Shown here piece by piece: positions 51,801 through 61,540 of a stretch of 64,000 nucleotides of DNA. The notes beneath the pieces are model-generated. The model was not told where the DNA came from. It did not search any database and saw only the letters and a list, made by a program, of their open reading frames with translations. The stretch's first letter is position 1. Every line of letters starts with the position of its first letter. Both the position numbers and the translations under genes were made by a program. Origin of the DNA: Burkholderia ambifaria AMMD (GTDB lineage Bacteria; Pseudomonadota; Gammaproteobacteria; Burkholderiales; Burkholderiaceae); NCBI RefSeq assembly GCF_000203915.1, contig NC_008391.1, forward strand, positions 372,001 to 436,000, written 5' to 3'.

Positions 51801-53355
51801 GTTCGAGCAACACCGCGTAGTCGGCCATGTCGGGAATCGTGCCGCCCGAGGTCGTCGCGGTCATCATCGCGTTGCGGCGTCCGCGCACCGTGCCGCCGAC
51901 CACGTCGCGATGCAGATACGCGCCGCGCACGCCGCGGCGGCTCGTGAAGCCTTCGGCGAGCATCTTCATGACCTCGTCGAAGCGTTCGCGCGACAGGCGC
52001 GCGTACGGCGCCGCACGCGTGAAGCTCGCGTACAGCGCATCCTCCTGCCATTCCGCGCAGGCGACTTCGGCGACGATCTGCTGCGCGAGCACGTCGAGCG
52101 GCGCCTCGGGAATCCGCAATGCGTCGAGCTCGCCGCGCTGCACGCAGTCGAGCAGCGCCGCGCATTCGACCAGCTCGTCGCGCGACAACGGGAACAGGCG
52201 GCCCTTCGGCACGCCGCCGACCTGGTGCCCGGAACGGCCGACGCGCTGCAGGAACGGTGCGATCCCGCGCGGCGAACCGACCTGGCATACGAGATCGACG
52301 TCGCCGATGTCGATGCCGAGTTCGAGCGACGCGGTCGCGACGAGCAGCTTCAGCTCGCCGCGCTTGAGCCGCTGTTCGGCGTCGAGGCGATGTTCCTTCG
52401 CGAGACTGCCGTGGTGCGCGGCGATCGCGTCCTTGCCGAGGCGCTCGGCGAGATGGCGCGCCATGCGCTCCGCGGTGCGCCGGGTGTTCACGAACACGAG
52501 CGTCGTGCGATGCGCGGCCGCGAGCGCGGCGATGCGGTCGTACACCTGGTCCCACACGTCGGTCGCCATCACCGGCCCGAGCGGCACGTTGGGCAGTTCG
52601 AGCGCGAGGTCGCGTTCACGCGTGTGGCCGGTGTCGACGATCGTGCAGTCGCGCGGCGCATCGGCCGGGCCGCCGACCAGGAAGCGCGAGACCGCGTCGA
52701 TCGGTTTCTGCGTGGCCGACAATCCGATGCGCGGCAACGCGCGGCCCGTCAACGCATCGAGGCGTTCGAGCGACAGCGCGAGATGGCTGCCGCGCTTGGA
52801 TGACGCGAGCGCGTGGATCTCGTCGACGATCACCGAACGCACGCTCGACAGCATCTGCCGTCCCGACGTCGAGGACAACAACACGTACAGCGACTCGGGC
52901 GTCGTCACGAGGATGTGCGGCGCGCGTTTGCGCAGCGCCGCGCGTTCGGCCTGCGGGGTGTCGCCGGTGCGCACGGCGGTGCGGATCGCGGGCACCGGCA
53001 AGCCGAGCTGCGCGAGCGATTCGGCGATACCGGCGAGCGGCGCGTCGAGGTTCACGTGGATGTCGTTCGACAGCGCCTTCAGCGGCGACACGTAGACGAC
53101 GAGCGTCGCGTCGGGCAGTGCCCCGTCGTGCGCGAGCGCATCGCGCACGAGATCATCGAGCGCGCACAGGAACGCGGTGAGCGTCTTGCCGGAGCCGGTC
53201 GGCGCGGCCACGAGCGTCGACCGGCCCGCCTTGATGTGCGGCCACGCGAGCGCCTGCACGCCGGTCGGCGCGGCGAACGTGCGACGGAACCATGCGGCGA
53301 CGGCCGGGTGGAACACGTCGAGCGCGTGGGCGGGGCGGGTGGCGGTGACGTCCAT
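48829..53355 (-). CDS. lhr: Lhr-family ATP-dependent DNA/RNA helicase
   Basis: 1508 residues from the ATG at 53355, close to the length of E. coli Lhr; a longer frame upstream begins with an unlikely Arg/Ser leader. Superfamily 2 motifs occur in order: Q-motif region, Walker A APTGSGKT (about residue 47), VYVSPLKALSNDI (Ia), TPESLYVLLSS, VIVDEIHAL (II), GLSATQ (III), VFVNTRRTAERMARHL (IV), ATASLELGIDIGDVDLVCQVGSPRGIAPFLQRVGRSGHQ (V-VI). The C-terminal half carries the Lhr-specific winged-helix and DUF/CTD regions. Lhr acts in DNA repair; it is not part of the neighbouring operons. Confidence 0.93.
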   Translation of the reverse strand: MDVTATRPAHALDVFHPAVAAWFRRTFAAPTGVQALAWPHIKAGRSTLVAAPTGSGKTLTAFLCALDDLVRDALAHDGALPDATLVVYVSPLKALSNDIHVNLDAPLAGIAESLAQLGLPVPAIRTAVRTGDTPQAERAALRKRAPHILVTTPESLYVLLSSTSGRQMLSSVRSVIVDEIHALASSKRGSHLALSLERLDALTGRALPRIGLSATQKPIDAVSRFLVGGPADAPRDCTIVDTGHTRERDLALELPNVPLGPVMATDVWDQVYDRIAALAAAHRTTLVFVNTRRTAERMARHLAERLGKDAIAAHHGSLAKEHRLDAEQRLKRGELKLLVATASLELGIDIGDVDLVCQVGSPRGIAPFLQRVGRSGHQVGGVPKGRLFPLSRDELVECAALLDCVQRGELDALRIPEAPLDVLAQQIVAEVACAEWQEDALYASFTRAAPYARLSRERFDEVMKMLAEGFTSRRGVRGAYLHRDVVGGTVRGRRNAMMTATTSGGTIPDMADYAVLLEPQGIQVGTVNEDFAVESLAGDVFQLGNQSYRIIRVETGRVRVEDAQGQSPSIPFWLGEAPGRSDELSAAVGRLRARLDALFAEGDRNTDAGGRKRGASGVNGANGDATGKTATRGKAKRAAEASTVADSRSDADGTAIVPAESRLAPALRWLADDLHLAPDAARQIVDYLARTRAALGALPTQDTLVMERFFDESGGTQLVIHSPFGSRINRAWGLALRKRFCRTFDFELQAAATDDAIVLSLSLAHSFALDEVWRYLRSASAEQVLIQALLDAPMFGVRWRWNATTSLALPRFTGGRRTAPQLQRMKSDDLLATVFPEQVACLENVVGEREIPHHPLVDQTLDDCLHDAMDTDGWLALLRRIESGAIELIARDLPAPSPLAAEILNAKPYAFLDDAPLEERRTQAVQSRRWSDPESADDLGALDADAIDAVRDEAWPLVRDADEMHDALLTLACVADSEARAHDGWPERLAELTERRRATKLVTPDGATLWVPVERLVCLRALHPDARVAPALKVPAACAQPWDADAALVDVIRARLTGFGPLTLDAIAQPLGLPPAAIATALAALEREGYVMRGRFTPGATTDEWCERHLLARIHRYTVKRLRREIEPVERADFMRFLFHWQRLTPDTRGTGRDALAAVLEQLEGYEAAASAWEDALLPARLTDYTAGGLDDLCRSGKLVWTRIGAPARAAGTPVKTTPVVLLPRRHLGAWQALRDPDAQPALSARATQVRDALAAHGAMFFDALLDELHMLPVELEQALGELVSAGLVNADSFAGLRALLKPAVKRSATYAPRTRRGGALIGGMDDAGRWALVQRVSPTNDDAPTPAPKRGAPATDPDALEHIVWTLLRRYGVVFWRLLEREADWLPSWRELVRVLQRLEARGEIRGGRFVAGLAGEQFALPEAIPILRELRRQPGDGQYVCVTGADPLNLAGTLLPGDKVPALAGNRVLFRDGVPVASLVAGAFHYAPELTPASREDARLRLARRY

Positions 53356-53614
53356 CGGAGCGTTGAAATAGGGTGCGAGCGCACGGGCGGCCGCGCGCGA
53401 ATCGTCAGTGTGCCAGACGTCGCAACTGCGCGCCGGGCACCTGGGGCGGGGAGAATACGCGCGCCTCGTAGATGCAGATGAGGCGCAGTGCCGGCGTTTC
53501 AATAGGCGTGCGTGTGCAACGCCACCCGTTCGGTCACGGGTGCCGGATCAGCGAAAGGGAGTGGCGCTTGCGTTCGGTGTGCGCGGCGGGGTGGGTGCCC
53601 GGCCCGGTCCGCCA

Positions 53615-54139
53615 TTACACGCGATGCAGCCAGCCGAGCCAGTGTTCGAGGAATGGTGCGCGCGTCCACAGCGACTGCACGAGCCACAGCGTGCCGCCCC
53701 ATGCAGCGGCGACGATGATCAGGTCGCAGTGTCCGCTGTTCCACAGATTCAGCGAGTGACGCCGCCAGATCCACGGCACGCCGAGCGGATTCGGCCAGTC
53801 CGCGAGCAGGTGCATCACGCCGCCGCACGCGAAGCCGAACAGCGGCGCGGCCCACAGCGGATGCGGATGATGCGTGAGCCCGTGCCAGCCGAGCGCGAGC
53901 AGCGCGATCCAGCCGATGCCCCAGTGCGTGACGGTGCGGTGCGTGATCCACAGGCGGCGCTTGCGGGTCCACCATGCGACTTCGAGCCAGTCGGGCGCGG
54001 TGCCGCCCGCGACGCCGGCCACGAACGCGGCGAGCAGGCCAGTGTGCCAGGGGCCGGTCGCGCCGGTTTGGGCGACGAGGACGGCGGCGGCGACGCCGGC
54101 CGCGAAGCCGGACGCGTGATGCGCATTGTGTGATGCCAT
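53615..54139 (-). CDS. YdjM-like (DUF457) membrane-bound metal-dependent hydrolase
   Basis: 174 residues with four hydrophobic segments. Conserved metal-binding style histidines are seen in MASHNAHHASG, GGTAPDWLEVAW, THRTVTHWGIGW, MHLLADWPNPLG and SLNLWNSGHCD, the pattern of the YdjM/DUF457 family. The substrate is not known. It diverges from the gamma-glutamyltransferase gene. Confidence 0.82.
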   Translation of the reverse strand: MASHNAHHASGFAAGVAAAVLVAQTGATGPWHTGLLAAFVAGVAGGTAPDWLEVAWWTRKRRLWITHRTVTHWGIGWIALLALGWHGLTHHPHPLWAAPLFGFACGGVMHLLADWPNPLGVPWIWRRHSLNLWNSGHCDLIIVAAAWGGTLWLVQSLWTRAPFLEHWLGWLHRV

Positions 54140-54536
54140 AGGGAACGAGACGAACGAACGTGAAGCGGCGTGCGAGCGAAAGCCTGAACGCAGCGCGAAA
54201 GCGGGGCGCTATCTTCTCAGATCGGCCGGCACAGCGGGCGGCTCTGGCGCCGTTTTTTTGCATGGCCGGCATGAGGGGACCGCGGTTTGCAACTTTCGGA
54301 TTTTTGCATTGCAACGAGGATCGGCCGCGCAGGAAATTTCGACCGATGAGCACGCCCGTTTCTACCGGGTAGGTGACCTCGCTGCCCACAATTTGCACGC
54401 GTGGATCGCGCGTGGCGTGTTCGACCCTTTTTGTCCCCCTATACTACGAAGCCGCAGGTGTCCGCCGGCGAGCCAGCGGATACGCGCGGATCGGGCGCCT
54501 TTCCCGCCTGAAGAAGATCCACATGGGGGACATGCA
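54140..54536. other. Divergent intergenic region upstream of ggt
   Basis: About 397 bases with no convincing gene, although the ggt frame is open back to 54126. The stretch 54260-54450 is AT-richer than the flanks and probably holds the promoter(s). No clear operator, riboswitch or terminator was recognised. Confidence 0.4.
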
Positions 54537-56258
<1,722 letters not shown>

Positions 56259-56521
56259 CGGGGCAGGTCGCCGGTGCGACCGCGTTGGTGGTTGTGCCGA
56301 CGGCAATCGATGCCGGGCTTGTGCCCGGCATTTTTCATGGTGCCGGCGGGCGGCGCCCGTTTGGATCGCGTGGCGAGCGCCGGCGCGTGTCGCCTCACGG
56401 TCGACGTCGGCCGGTCGCCTAGCCGGTCGCCCCAGCCGCTCGCCCCCTTTTTCATCAATTTGACGCGCGACGCTGGGATAATGGCGGAGTATGGCTGCGT
56501 CAATTGAAGCAAGGAGGCCCC

Positions 56522-57472
56522 ATGGAAGATAACGATACCCGCACCGAGACCGACGACCTCACCGATATGGCATCGGGCGAGTCGCGCCGGCACCATTTCG
56601 AGGAAGACCTCGTCGACGCGTACGACGAAGAACTCGAAATGGAGCTTGACGACCGCCGTTTCGATAGCGGCGAGGATCTGCTGTTCTCGCCGGAGCGCCG
56701 CGAAGCGCGCAAGCAGTATTTCCGCGAGCTGTTCCGGCTGCAGGGCGAACTCGTGAAGCTGCAGGACTGGGTCGTGAGCACCGGGCACCGCCTCGTCGTG
56801 ATTTTCGAGGGGCGCGACGCGGCAGGCAAGGGCGGCGCGATCAAGCGCATCACGCAGCGCCTGAACCCGCGCGTGTGCCGCGTGGCGGCGCTGCCCGCGC
56901 CGAACAACCGCGAGCGCACGCAATGGTATTTCCAGCGCTATGTCGCGCATCTGCCGGCCGGCGGCGAAATCGTGCTGTTCGATCGCAGCTGGTACAACCG
57001 CGCGGGCGTCGAGCGCGTGATGAATTTCTGTACCGACGACGAGTACGAGGAATTTTTCCGTTCCGTACCCGAATTCGAGAAGATGCTGGCGCGTAGCGGC
57101 ATCCAGATCGTCAAGTACTGGTTCTCGATCACCGATCGCGAGCAGGAAGTGCGCTTCCAGAACCGGATCCAGGATCCGCTGAAGCAGTGGAAGCTGAGCC
57201 CGATGGACCTGGAGAGCCGCCGCCGCTGGGAAGCCTATACGGCCGCCAAGGAAGAAATGCTGCAGCGCACGCATATCCCCGAAGCCCCGTGGTGGGTCGT
57301 GCAGGCGGTCGACAAGAAGCGCGCGCGCCTGAACTGCATCAGCCATCTGCTGACCCAGGTGCCGTATCACGAGGTGCCGCGCCCGACGATCGATCTGCCG
57401 CAGCGCGAGCATCACGAGGACTACATTCGTCGTCCGGTGCCGGACAGCATGATCGTCCCGGACGTTTATTGA
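56522..57472 (+). CDS. ppk2: Polyphosphate kinase 2
   Basis: 316 residues from the ATG at 56522, fixed by GGAGG 5 bases upstream. An acidic N-terminal tail (about 50 residues) precedes the P-loop kinase domain, with Walker A EGRDAAGKGG (97-105), lid-type arginines in ALPAPNNRERTQWYFQRYV and Walker B-like VLFDRSWYNRAGVERVM. PPK2 enzymes transfer phosphate between polyphosphate and nucleotides. It appears to be monocistronic. Confidence 0.92.
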   Translation: MEDNDTRTETDDLTDMASGESRRHHFEEDLVDAYDEELEMELDDRRFDSGEDLLFSPERREARKQYFRELFRLQGELVKLQDWVVSTGHRLVVIFEGRDAAGKGGAIKRITQRLNPRVCRVAALPAPNNRERTQWYFQRYVAHLPAGGEIVLFDRSWYNRAGVERVMNFCTDDEYEEFFRSVPEFEKMLARSGIQIVKYWFSITDREQEVRFQNRIQDPLKQWKLSPMDLESRRRWEAYTAAKEEMLQRTHIPEAPWWVVQAVDKKRARLNCISHLLTQVPYHEVPRPTIDLPQREHHEDYIRRPVPDSMIVPDVY

Positions 57473-57527
57473 GCGGTTCAGGTCGGCTGGACCGACCGCC
57501 GGGGCGCGCCGTGCAACGCGGCGCGCG

Positions 57528-57815
57528 TTATTCCCGGATCAGGAACGCGGCACGGTCGCGGCCGGCGATCCACGCGGGTTCGCGACCGCGGCCGCTCCAC
57601 GTGGCGCCCGTCGCCGGATCGCGATATTTCGCGCCGATCGTGAACAGCTTCGCGCGATCGCTGTAGCCCTGCCCGAAAATTTCCCGCGCGGTCAGCGCAT
57701 AGTCCTTCACAAGCTGGCGCACCTGCACCAGTGCCGCATCGCGTTCGCGGCGACGTGCCGTCTGGATGCGTCGATCGAGTTCCGCGAGTTGGGCTTGCAG
57801 TTCTTGCAGTTGCAT
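57528..57815 (-). CDS. H-NS-like nucleoid protein
   Basis: 95 residues from the ATG at 57815 (AGGGG 10 bases upstream); a longer frame to 57878 has an atypical leader. An N-terminal coiled coil (MQLQELQAQLAELDRRIQTARRRERDAALVQVRQLVKDY) is followed by the DNA-binding motif KYRDPATGATWSGRGREPAWIAGRDRAAFLI, the YRDPxTGxTWSGRGRxPxW consensus of betaproteobacterial H-NS homologs. It probably silences AT-rich genes; the low-GC secretion block in this window is a natural type of target, by inference. Confidence 0.9.
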   Translation of the reverse strand: MQLQELQAQLAELDRRIQTARRRERDAALVQVRQLVKDYALTAREIFGQGYSDRAKLFTIGAKYRDPATGATWSGRGREPAWIAGRDRAAFLIRE

Positions 57816-58011
57816 GCGTCCGATATCCCCTGGCTGAATTCTGATTGTCGGCGACGCGCGAGGTGCGGCGTGCCCCATGCCCGGCCAGCCGTTTGCGCAA
57901 CGCCGTACCGGGAATGCAGGGAGATTAAATTTGGGTGCGCGGTTTTTCTATGGGACTTATCTGAATTTTGGCGGGGATCGTCATGAAGCGGGGGGCGCGG
58001 CCGGCAGCGCG

Positions 58012-58599
58012 TCACAGGTCAGGAAAGCCCGAACGCCCCTGCGTCAGGTCGAACAGCTCGGCTTTCGCCGCCCCTTCGGCCGTTTCCGGCAGCTTGATCA
58101 CGAGCTTCACCGTCATCCCGTACGCACTGTCCGCCAGTTCATAACCCGCCTGCTCGATCCAGCGGCGCACGCGCGCTTCGTCCGGATAGCCGATTTCGAT
58201 CGCGAACCGCGTGTGGCGAATGCGTTCGACGCGCTCGGCGTCGAGCAGCGCGGAGGCGATCGCGTCCGTATAGGCGCGCACCAGGCCGCCTGCGCCGAGC
58301 TTCACGCCGCCGTAATAGCGGACGACCGCGCCGAGCACGCCGTCGAGATCGTGATGGCGCAGCACCTCGAGGATCGGCCGGCCGGCGGTGCCCGAGGGCT
58401 CGCCGTCGTCCGACATGCCGGACTGGCCGCCGGCGAGCAGCGCCCAGCAGACGTGGGTGGCCGCGGGGTGCGCGTCACGCAGGCGCTGCAGCGCCTGCAT
58501 CGCGGCGTCGCGGTCGTCGACGGGGATCGCATGTGCGATGAAGCGGCTCTTGCGGATTTCGAGCTCGCGGGTGTATTCGGTGGCGAGCGAATAACTCAT
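58012..58599 (-). CDS. YigZ/IMPACT family protein
   Basis: 195 residues. The family block HVCWALLAGGQSGMSDDGEPSGTAGRPILEVLRHHDLDGVLGAVVRYYGGVKLGAGGLVRAYTDA is present (residues ~48-115), with a C-terminal DUF1949-like domain. The role is not firmly known; members resemble the translation-control factor IMPACT and proline dipeptidase-associated YigZ. Confidence 0.9.
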   Translation of the reverse strand: MSYSLATEYTRELEIRKSRFIAHAIPVDDRDAAMQALQRLRDAHPAATHVCWALLAGGQSGMSDDGEPSGTAGRPILEVLRHHDLDGVLGAVVRYYGGVKLGAGGLVRAYTDAIASALLDAERVERIRHTRFAIEIGYPDEARVRRWIEQAGYELADSAYGMTVKLVIKLPETAEGAAKAELFDLTQGRSGFPDL

Positions 58600-58903
58600 T
58601 GAACGGGAAAAGGGGATTCGGAATCGCGCCCATTATGAGCCATTTGGGTGCAGGATCGGTACAAAGTACGTGGGACGACGGATTGTCGGGATAACCGACG
58701 ATGCACAACTTTCCGGCAAATTAATAAATAGTTAAATAATGGAGAAGTCGCACGCTGTAACGTTGATCTTTTGTAACAGTCCTGTTACAGTTCCGCCGCA
58801 CCGGGATGCCGGTCACTCGGCATGGAAAGCGGAGCGCAACGGCCCGATACGCGGCGGCGCTATATAAAAACACTCAAGAGAAGTCACCTCAACGAGAACA
58901 ACA
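58600..58903. other. Promoter region of the aryl-polyene-type cluster
   Basis: About 304 bases between divergent genes, with a marked AT-rich segment (AAATTAATAAATAGTTAAATAAT, 58718-58740) and the TGTAAC dyad just downstream of it. No gene is seen. Confidence 0.5.
58756..58789 (+). promoter_or_regulatory. TGTAAC operator-like dyad upstream of the aryl-polyene-type operon
   Basis: TGTAACAG-TC-CTGTTACA (58772-58789) is a perfect 8-2-8 palindrome, and another TGTAAC half-site stands 16 bases upstream (58756-58761). The form TGTAAC-N6-GTTACA is similar to TyrR/PhhR-type boxes. It lies about 115 bases before the first cluster gene. Confidence 0.55.
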
Positions 58904-59599
58904 ATGGCCGATTTGCATTGGACCATGCCAATCGCCAGATGGACGTCGATTTCGACCGCGGGGGTGCCGGGCGTCGAAGCCCTCGATCCGATGGTGCGTC
59001 GCCGCTTGAGCCGGCTGTCGCGTCTCGCGCTTCAGGCTGCGTATGATTGCGCCGGAGCGGAAAATCCGTTGCGGATGGTATTCGCGTCGCGCCATGGCGA
59101 ACTGACGCGCACCACCGGCATTCTCTCCGACATCGGCGCCGCGGAACCCGTCTCTCCGACGGCCTTCAGTCTTTCCGTTCTCAATGCGGTCACGGGCATA
59201 TTCGGGATCGCAAGGCGCGACCGATCGCCCGCGACCGCGATCGCGGCCGGCCATGAAACCCTCGGCTACGCGTTGCTCGAAGCATTTTCCCAATACGACA
59301 CGTCGCCGGCATCGCCGGTGTTGCTCGTCCATGCGCACGAGCCGGCCGACGCTGTATACGGCGATATCGACGACGACCCGGAGAGTGTCGGGCTTGCCGT
59401 GCTGCTTGGCGCCGATGAGCCTGTCGGCTATCTGAGCTGCGAAATGGCGGTCGACGGCGCGAGCGACACGCATGTTGCCGACGACGCGGCGAATACGCAA
59501 AGCGCGGCGGTGCTGCGCTGCCTGTCGGCGCGCACGACGGCGTCATGGCGTGGCGAACACGCATTCTGGCGATGGAGCTGGCATGATCGCGCGGCTTGA
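58904..59599 (+). CDS. Beta-ketoacyl synthase-like chain-length factor of an aryl-polyene-type cluster
   Basis: 231 residues, matching the ketoacyl-synt_2 type: SRLALQAAYDCAG, FASRHGELTRTTGILSDI, and SPTAFSLSVLNAVTGIFGIARRDRSPATAIAAGHETLGYALLEA. No active-site Cys of a true ketosynthase is present, so it probably partners a catalytic KS encoded further right. It overlaps the acyltransferase gene by 17 bases. This family is characteristic of aryl-polyene, xanthomonadin and flexirubin gene clusters. Confidence 0.82.
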   Translation: MADLHWTMPIARWTSISTAGVPGVEALDPMVRRRLSRLSRLALQAAYDCAGAENPLRMVFASRHGELTRTTGILSDIGAAEPVSPTAFSLSVLNAVTGIFGIARRDRSPATAIAAGHETLGYALLEAFSQYDTSPASPVLLVHAHEPADAVYGDIDDDPESVGLAVLLGADEPVGYLSCEMAVDGASDTHVADDAANTQSAAVLRCLSARTTASWRGEHAFWRWSWHDRAA

Positions 59600-60377
59600 C
59601 TACGGCTGGCGCCTGTTCGCGACCGGCATGAGCCTGGCATTCTTTGCGTTTTGCGGATCGGTGTTCTCGGTGCTGGCGATCGTCGTCGGCGCGCTGTGGC
59701 CGCATCGGCGCTCGCGCCAGCGTTGCGTGACGCTCGTGATCCACCATTTCTTCCGCGTGCTGGTCGCGCTGCTGCAGCGCATGGGCGTGATGAAGCTCGA
59801 GTTGAGCGGCGTCGAGCGTCTCGCCAACGGCGGCCCCGCAATCGTCGTCGCCAATCATCCGACCTGGCTCGACGTCATGGTGCTGCTGTCGCTGACGCCG
59901 AAGGCCTGCTGCGTGGTCAAGCGCGGCCACTGGGGCAACCCGTGTTTCTGGGGCATCGTCCGTGCAGCCGAATACGTGAGCAATGCCGATGCCGTCGGTC
60001 TCGTCGAGGCCGGGGCACGGCAACTGGCGGCGGGCTACACGATGATCGTCTTCCCCGAAGGCACGCGCAGCCCCGGTGACAATCGTCTGCATGCGTTCTC
60101 GCGCGGCTTCGCGCATATGGCGCTACAGTCGCGCAGCCGGATCCAGCCGGTGCTGATCGATTGCGATCCGCCGGTATTCACCAAGACCCTGCAGTGGTAT
60201 CACGTGCCGTCTCGTGCGTTTCGCATGCGCATCGACGTGCTGGAGCCGATGGATCCGAACCGGCTGGCGTCGGACGTGACGTCGCCGTCGATTGCCGCTC
60301 GCAGTATTGCCCGCGAGGTGGAAGGGCATATTACTCAAAGCCTGTTTCAGCATGGATACTTTAAAACTGCAAATTAA
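59583..60377 (+). CDS. Lysophospholipid-type acyltransferase (PlsC-like)
   Basis: 264 residues. One N-terminal membrane helix (MSLAFFAFCGSVFSVLAIVVGALW) precedes the acyltransferase motifs: NHPTWLD (the H-x4-D box), then FPEGTRSPGDNRLHAFSRGFAHMAL. In aryl-polyene clusters such enzymes help build the lipid anchor of the polyene. The 3' end overlaps the first acyl-carrier gene by 26 bases. Confidence 0.85.
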   Translation: MIARLDYGWRLFATGMSLAFFAFCGSVFSVLAIVVGALWPHRRSRQRCVTLVIHHFFRVLVALLQRMGVMKLELSGVERLANGGPAIVVANHPTWLDVMVLLSLTPKACCVVKRGHWGNPCFWGIVRAAEYVSNADAVGLVEAGARQLAAGYTMIVFPEGTRSPGDNRLHAFSRGFAHMALQSRSRIQPVLIDCDPPVFTKTLQWYHVPSRAFRMRIDVLEPMDPNRLASDVTSPSIAARSIAREVEGHITQSLFQHGYFKTAN

Positions 60378-60657
60378 GCAGCTTCTGATCGAGATGCTCG
60401 ATCTCAGCGACATGACGGTGGACGATATCGATGACGATGCGCCGCTGTTCTCGACCGACGGAATCGGCCTCGATTCCGTCGATGCGCTCGAAGTCGGCAT
60501 CATGCTGCGCAAGAAGTTTCAATTGACGATCGCCGCGAACGACGAGCGTACGAAAGCGCATTTTCGGTCGATCAACACACTGGCGGCATTCATTGCCGAG
60601 CAGCAGTCGCATCAGGCATCGCAAGAAGCCGTGCTGGAAAAGGGGAGTCACTCGTGA
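60352..60657 (+). CDS. Acyl carrier protein 1
   Basis: 101 residues. The phosphopantetheine site is GIGLDSVDALEV with Ser42, and the sequence is acidic and helical as expected. Its C-terminal tail (QQSHQASQEAVLEKGSHS) is longer than usual. It presumably carries the growing chain or starter. It overlaps both neighbours. Confidence 0.88.
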   Translation: MDTLKLQIKQLLIEMLDLSDMTVDDIDDDAPLFSTDGIGLDSVDALEVGIMLRKKFQLTIAANDERTKAHFRSINTLAAFIAEQQSHQASQEAVLEKGSHS

Positions 60658-60902
60658 CCGACGCAGAAATCCTGGAGCGCATCCGCGCCATTTTTCACGA
60701 GAATTTCGCGATCGAGCCGGAGCGCGTGACACCTGAAACGCACCTGTTCGAAGAGCTCGACCTGGACAGCATCGACGCGGTCGATCTGGCCATCAAGCTT
60801 CAGGAAATGACGGGCAAGCGCATCAAGCCCGAGGAATTCAAGTCGGTGCGCACCGTCGGCGATGTCATCGCCGCGGTTCACGCGTTGCTCGCGCGCGCAT
60901 GA
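60654..60902 (+). CDS. Acyl carrier protein 2
   Basis: 82 residues from a GTG in a GTGA overlap. The phosphopantetheine site is ELDLDSIDAVDL with Ser39. Paired carrier proteins of different sequence are a standard feature of aryl-polyene clusters, and probably serve separate steps (loading and elongation). Confidence 0.9.
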   Translation: MTDAEILERIRAIFHENFAIEPERVTPETHLFEELDLDSIDAVDLAIKLQEMTGKRIKPEEFKSVRTVGDVIAAVHALLARA

Positions 60903-61540
60903 CGATGGCGATGACGGGCACGCGGGCGACGACCGGCACCGGCTTGCCACGCTGGGCAAGCGTGGCGGCCAGGGCGGTGCTGTTTGTCGCGTATCCGCTC
61001 GTCATCCTGTTTGCGTGGCAAAGCATGTCGCCGCGCTACGTCGGTTGCCTGCTCTTCGCATTGCTGTGGCTTCAGCGCACGGTCGGCAAGGGCACGCTCA
61101 CGAAGGCGCTGCGGCGGCTCACGACGCTCGACTGGTGCGTGGCCGGTGCATTGACCGCGTTGTCCGTCGCGATTGCCGTGACGGACAGCGAACGTCTTCT
61201 TCATCTCTATCCTGCATGTGTGAGTGCCGGCTTGCTGGTCGCGTTCGGCGCGACGCTGCGGCGCGGTCCGACGATGATCGAAAAATTCGCACGATCGACC
61301 TATCCCGAGCCGAGTCCGGAAATCGTCCGCTACACGCGGCGCGTCACACAGGTGTGGTGCGTATTCTTCATCGTGAACGGCGGCTTTTCGGTCTACACGG
61401 CGTTGTACTGGAGCCGTGCATCATGGGCCCTTTACAACGGCTTCGTCGCGTACCTGCTGATCGGTGCGTTGCTTGCGGGCGAGTGGCTGTGGCGCAGCGT
61501 TGTCATCGCTCCCAGACGAAAGCGCACGGGTGTCGCATGA
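60899..61540 (+). CDS. COG4648-type membrane protein of the aryl-polyene cluster
   Basis: 213 residues, overlapping the previous stop by 4 bases. About six hydrophobic helices are visible (VAARAVLFVAYPLVILFAW, CLLFALLWLQ, WCVAGALTALSVAIAV, YPACVSAGLLVAFGATL, then two after TYPEPSPEIVRYTRRVTQVWCVFFIVNGG). The RRGPTMIEKFARSTYPEP motif is typical of the family found in these clusters. Its function is unknown. Confidence 0.8.
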   Translation: MTMAMTGTRATTGTGLPRWASVAARAVLFVAYPLVILFAWQSMSPRYVGCLLFALLWLQRTVGKGTLTKALRRLTTLDWCVAGALTALSVAIAVTDSERLLHLYPACVSAGLLVAFGATLRRGPTMIEKFARSTYPEPSPEIVRYTRRVTQVWCVFFIVNGGFSVYTALYWSRASWALYNGFVAYLLIGALLAGEWLWRSVVIAPRRKRTGVA

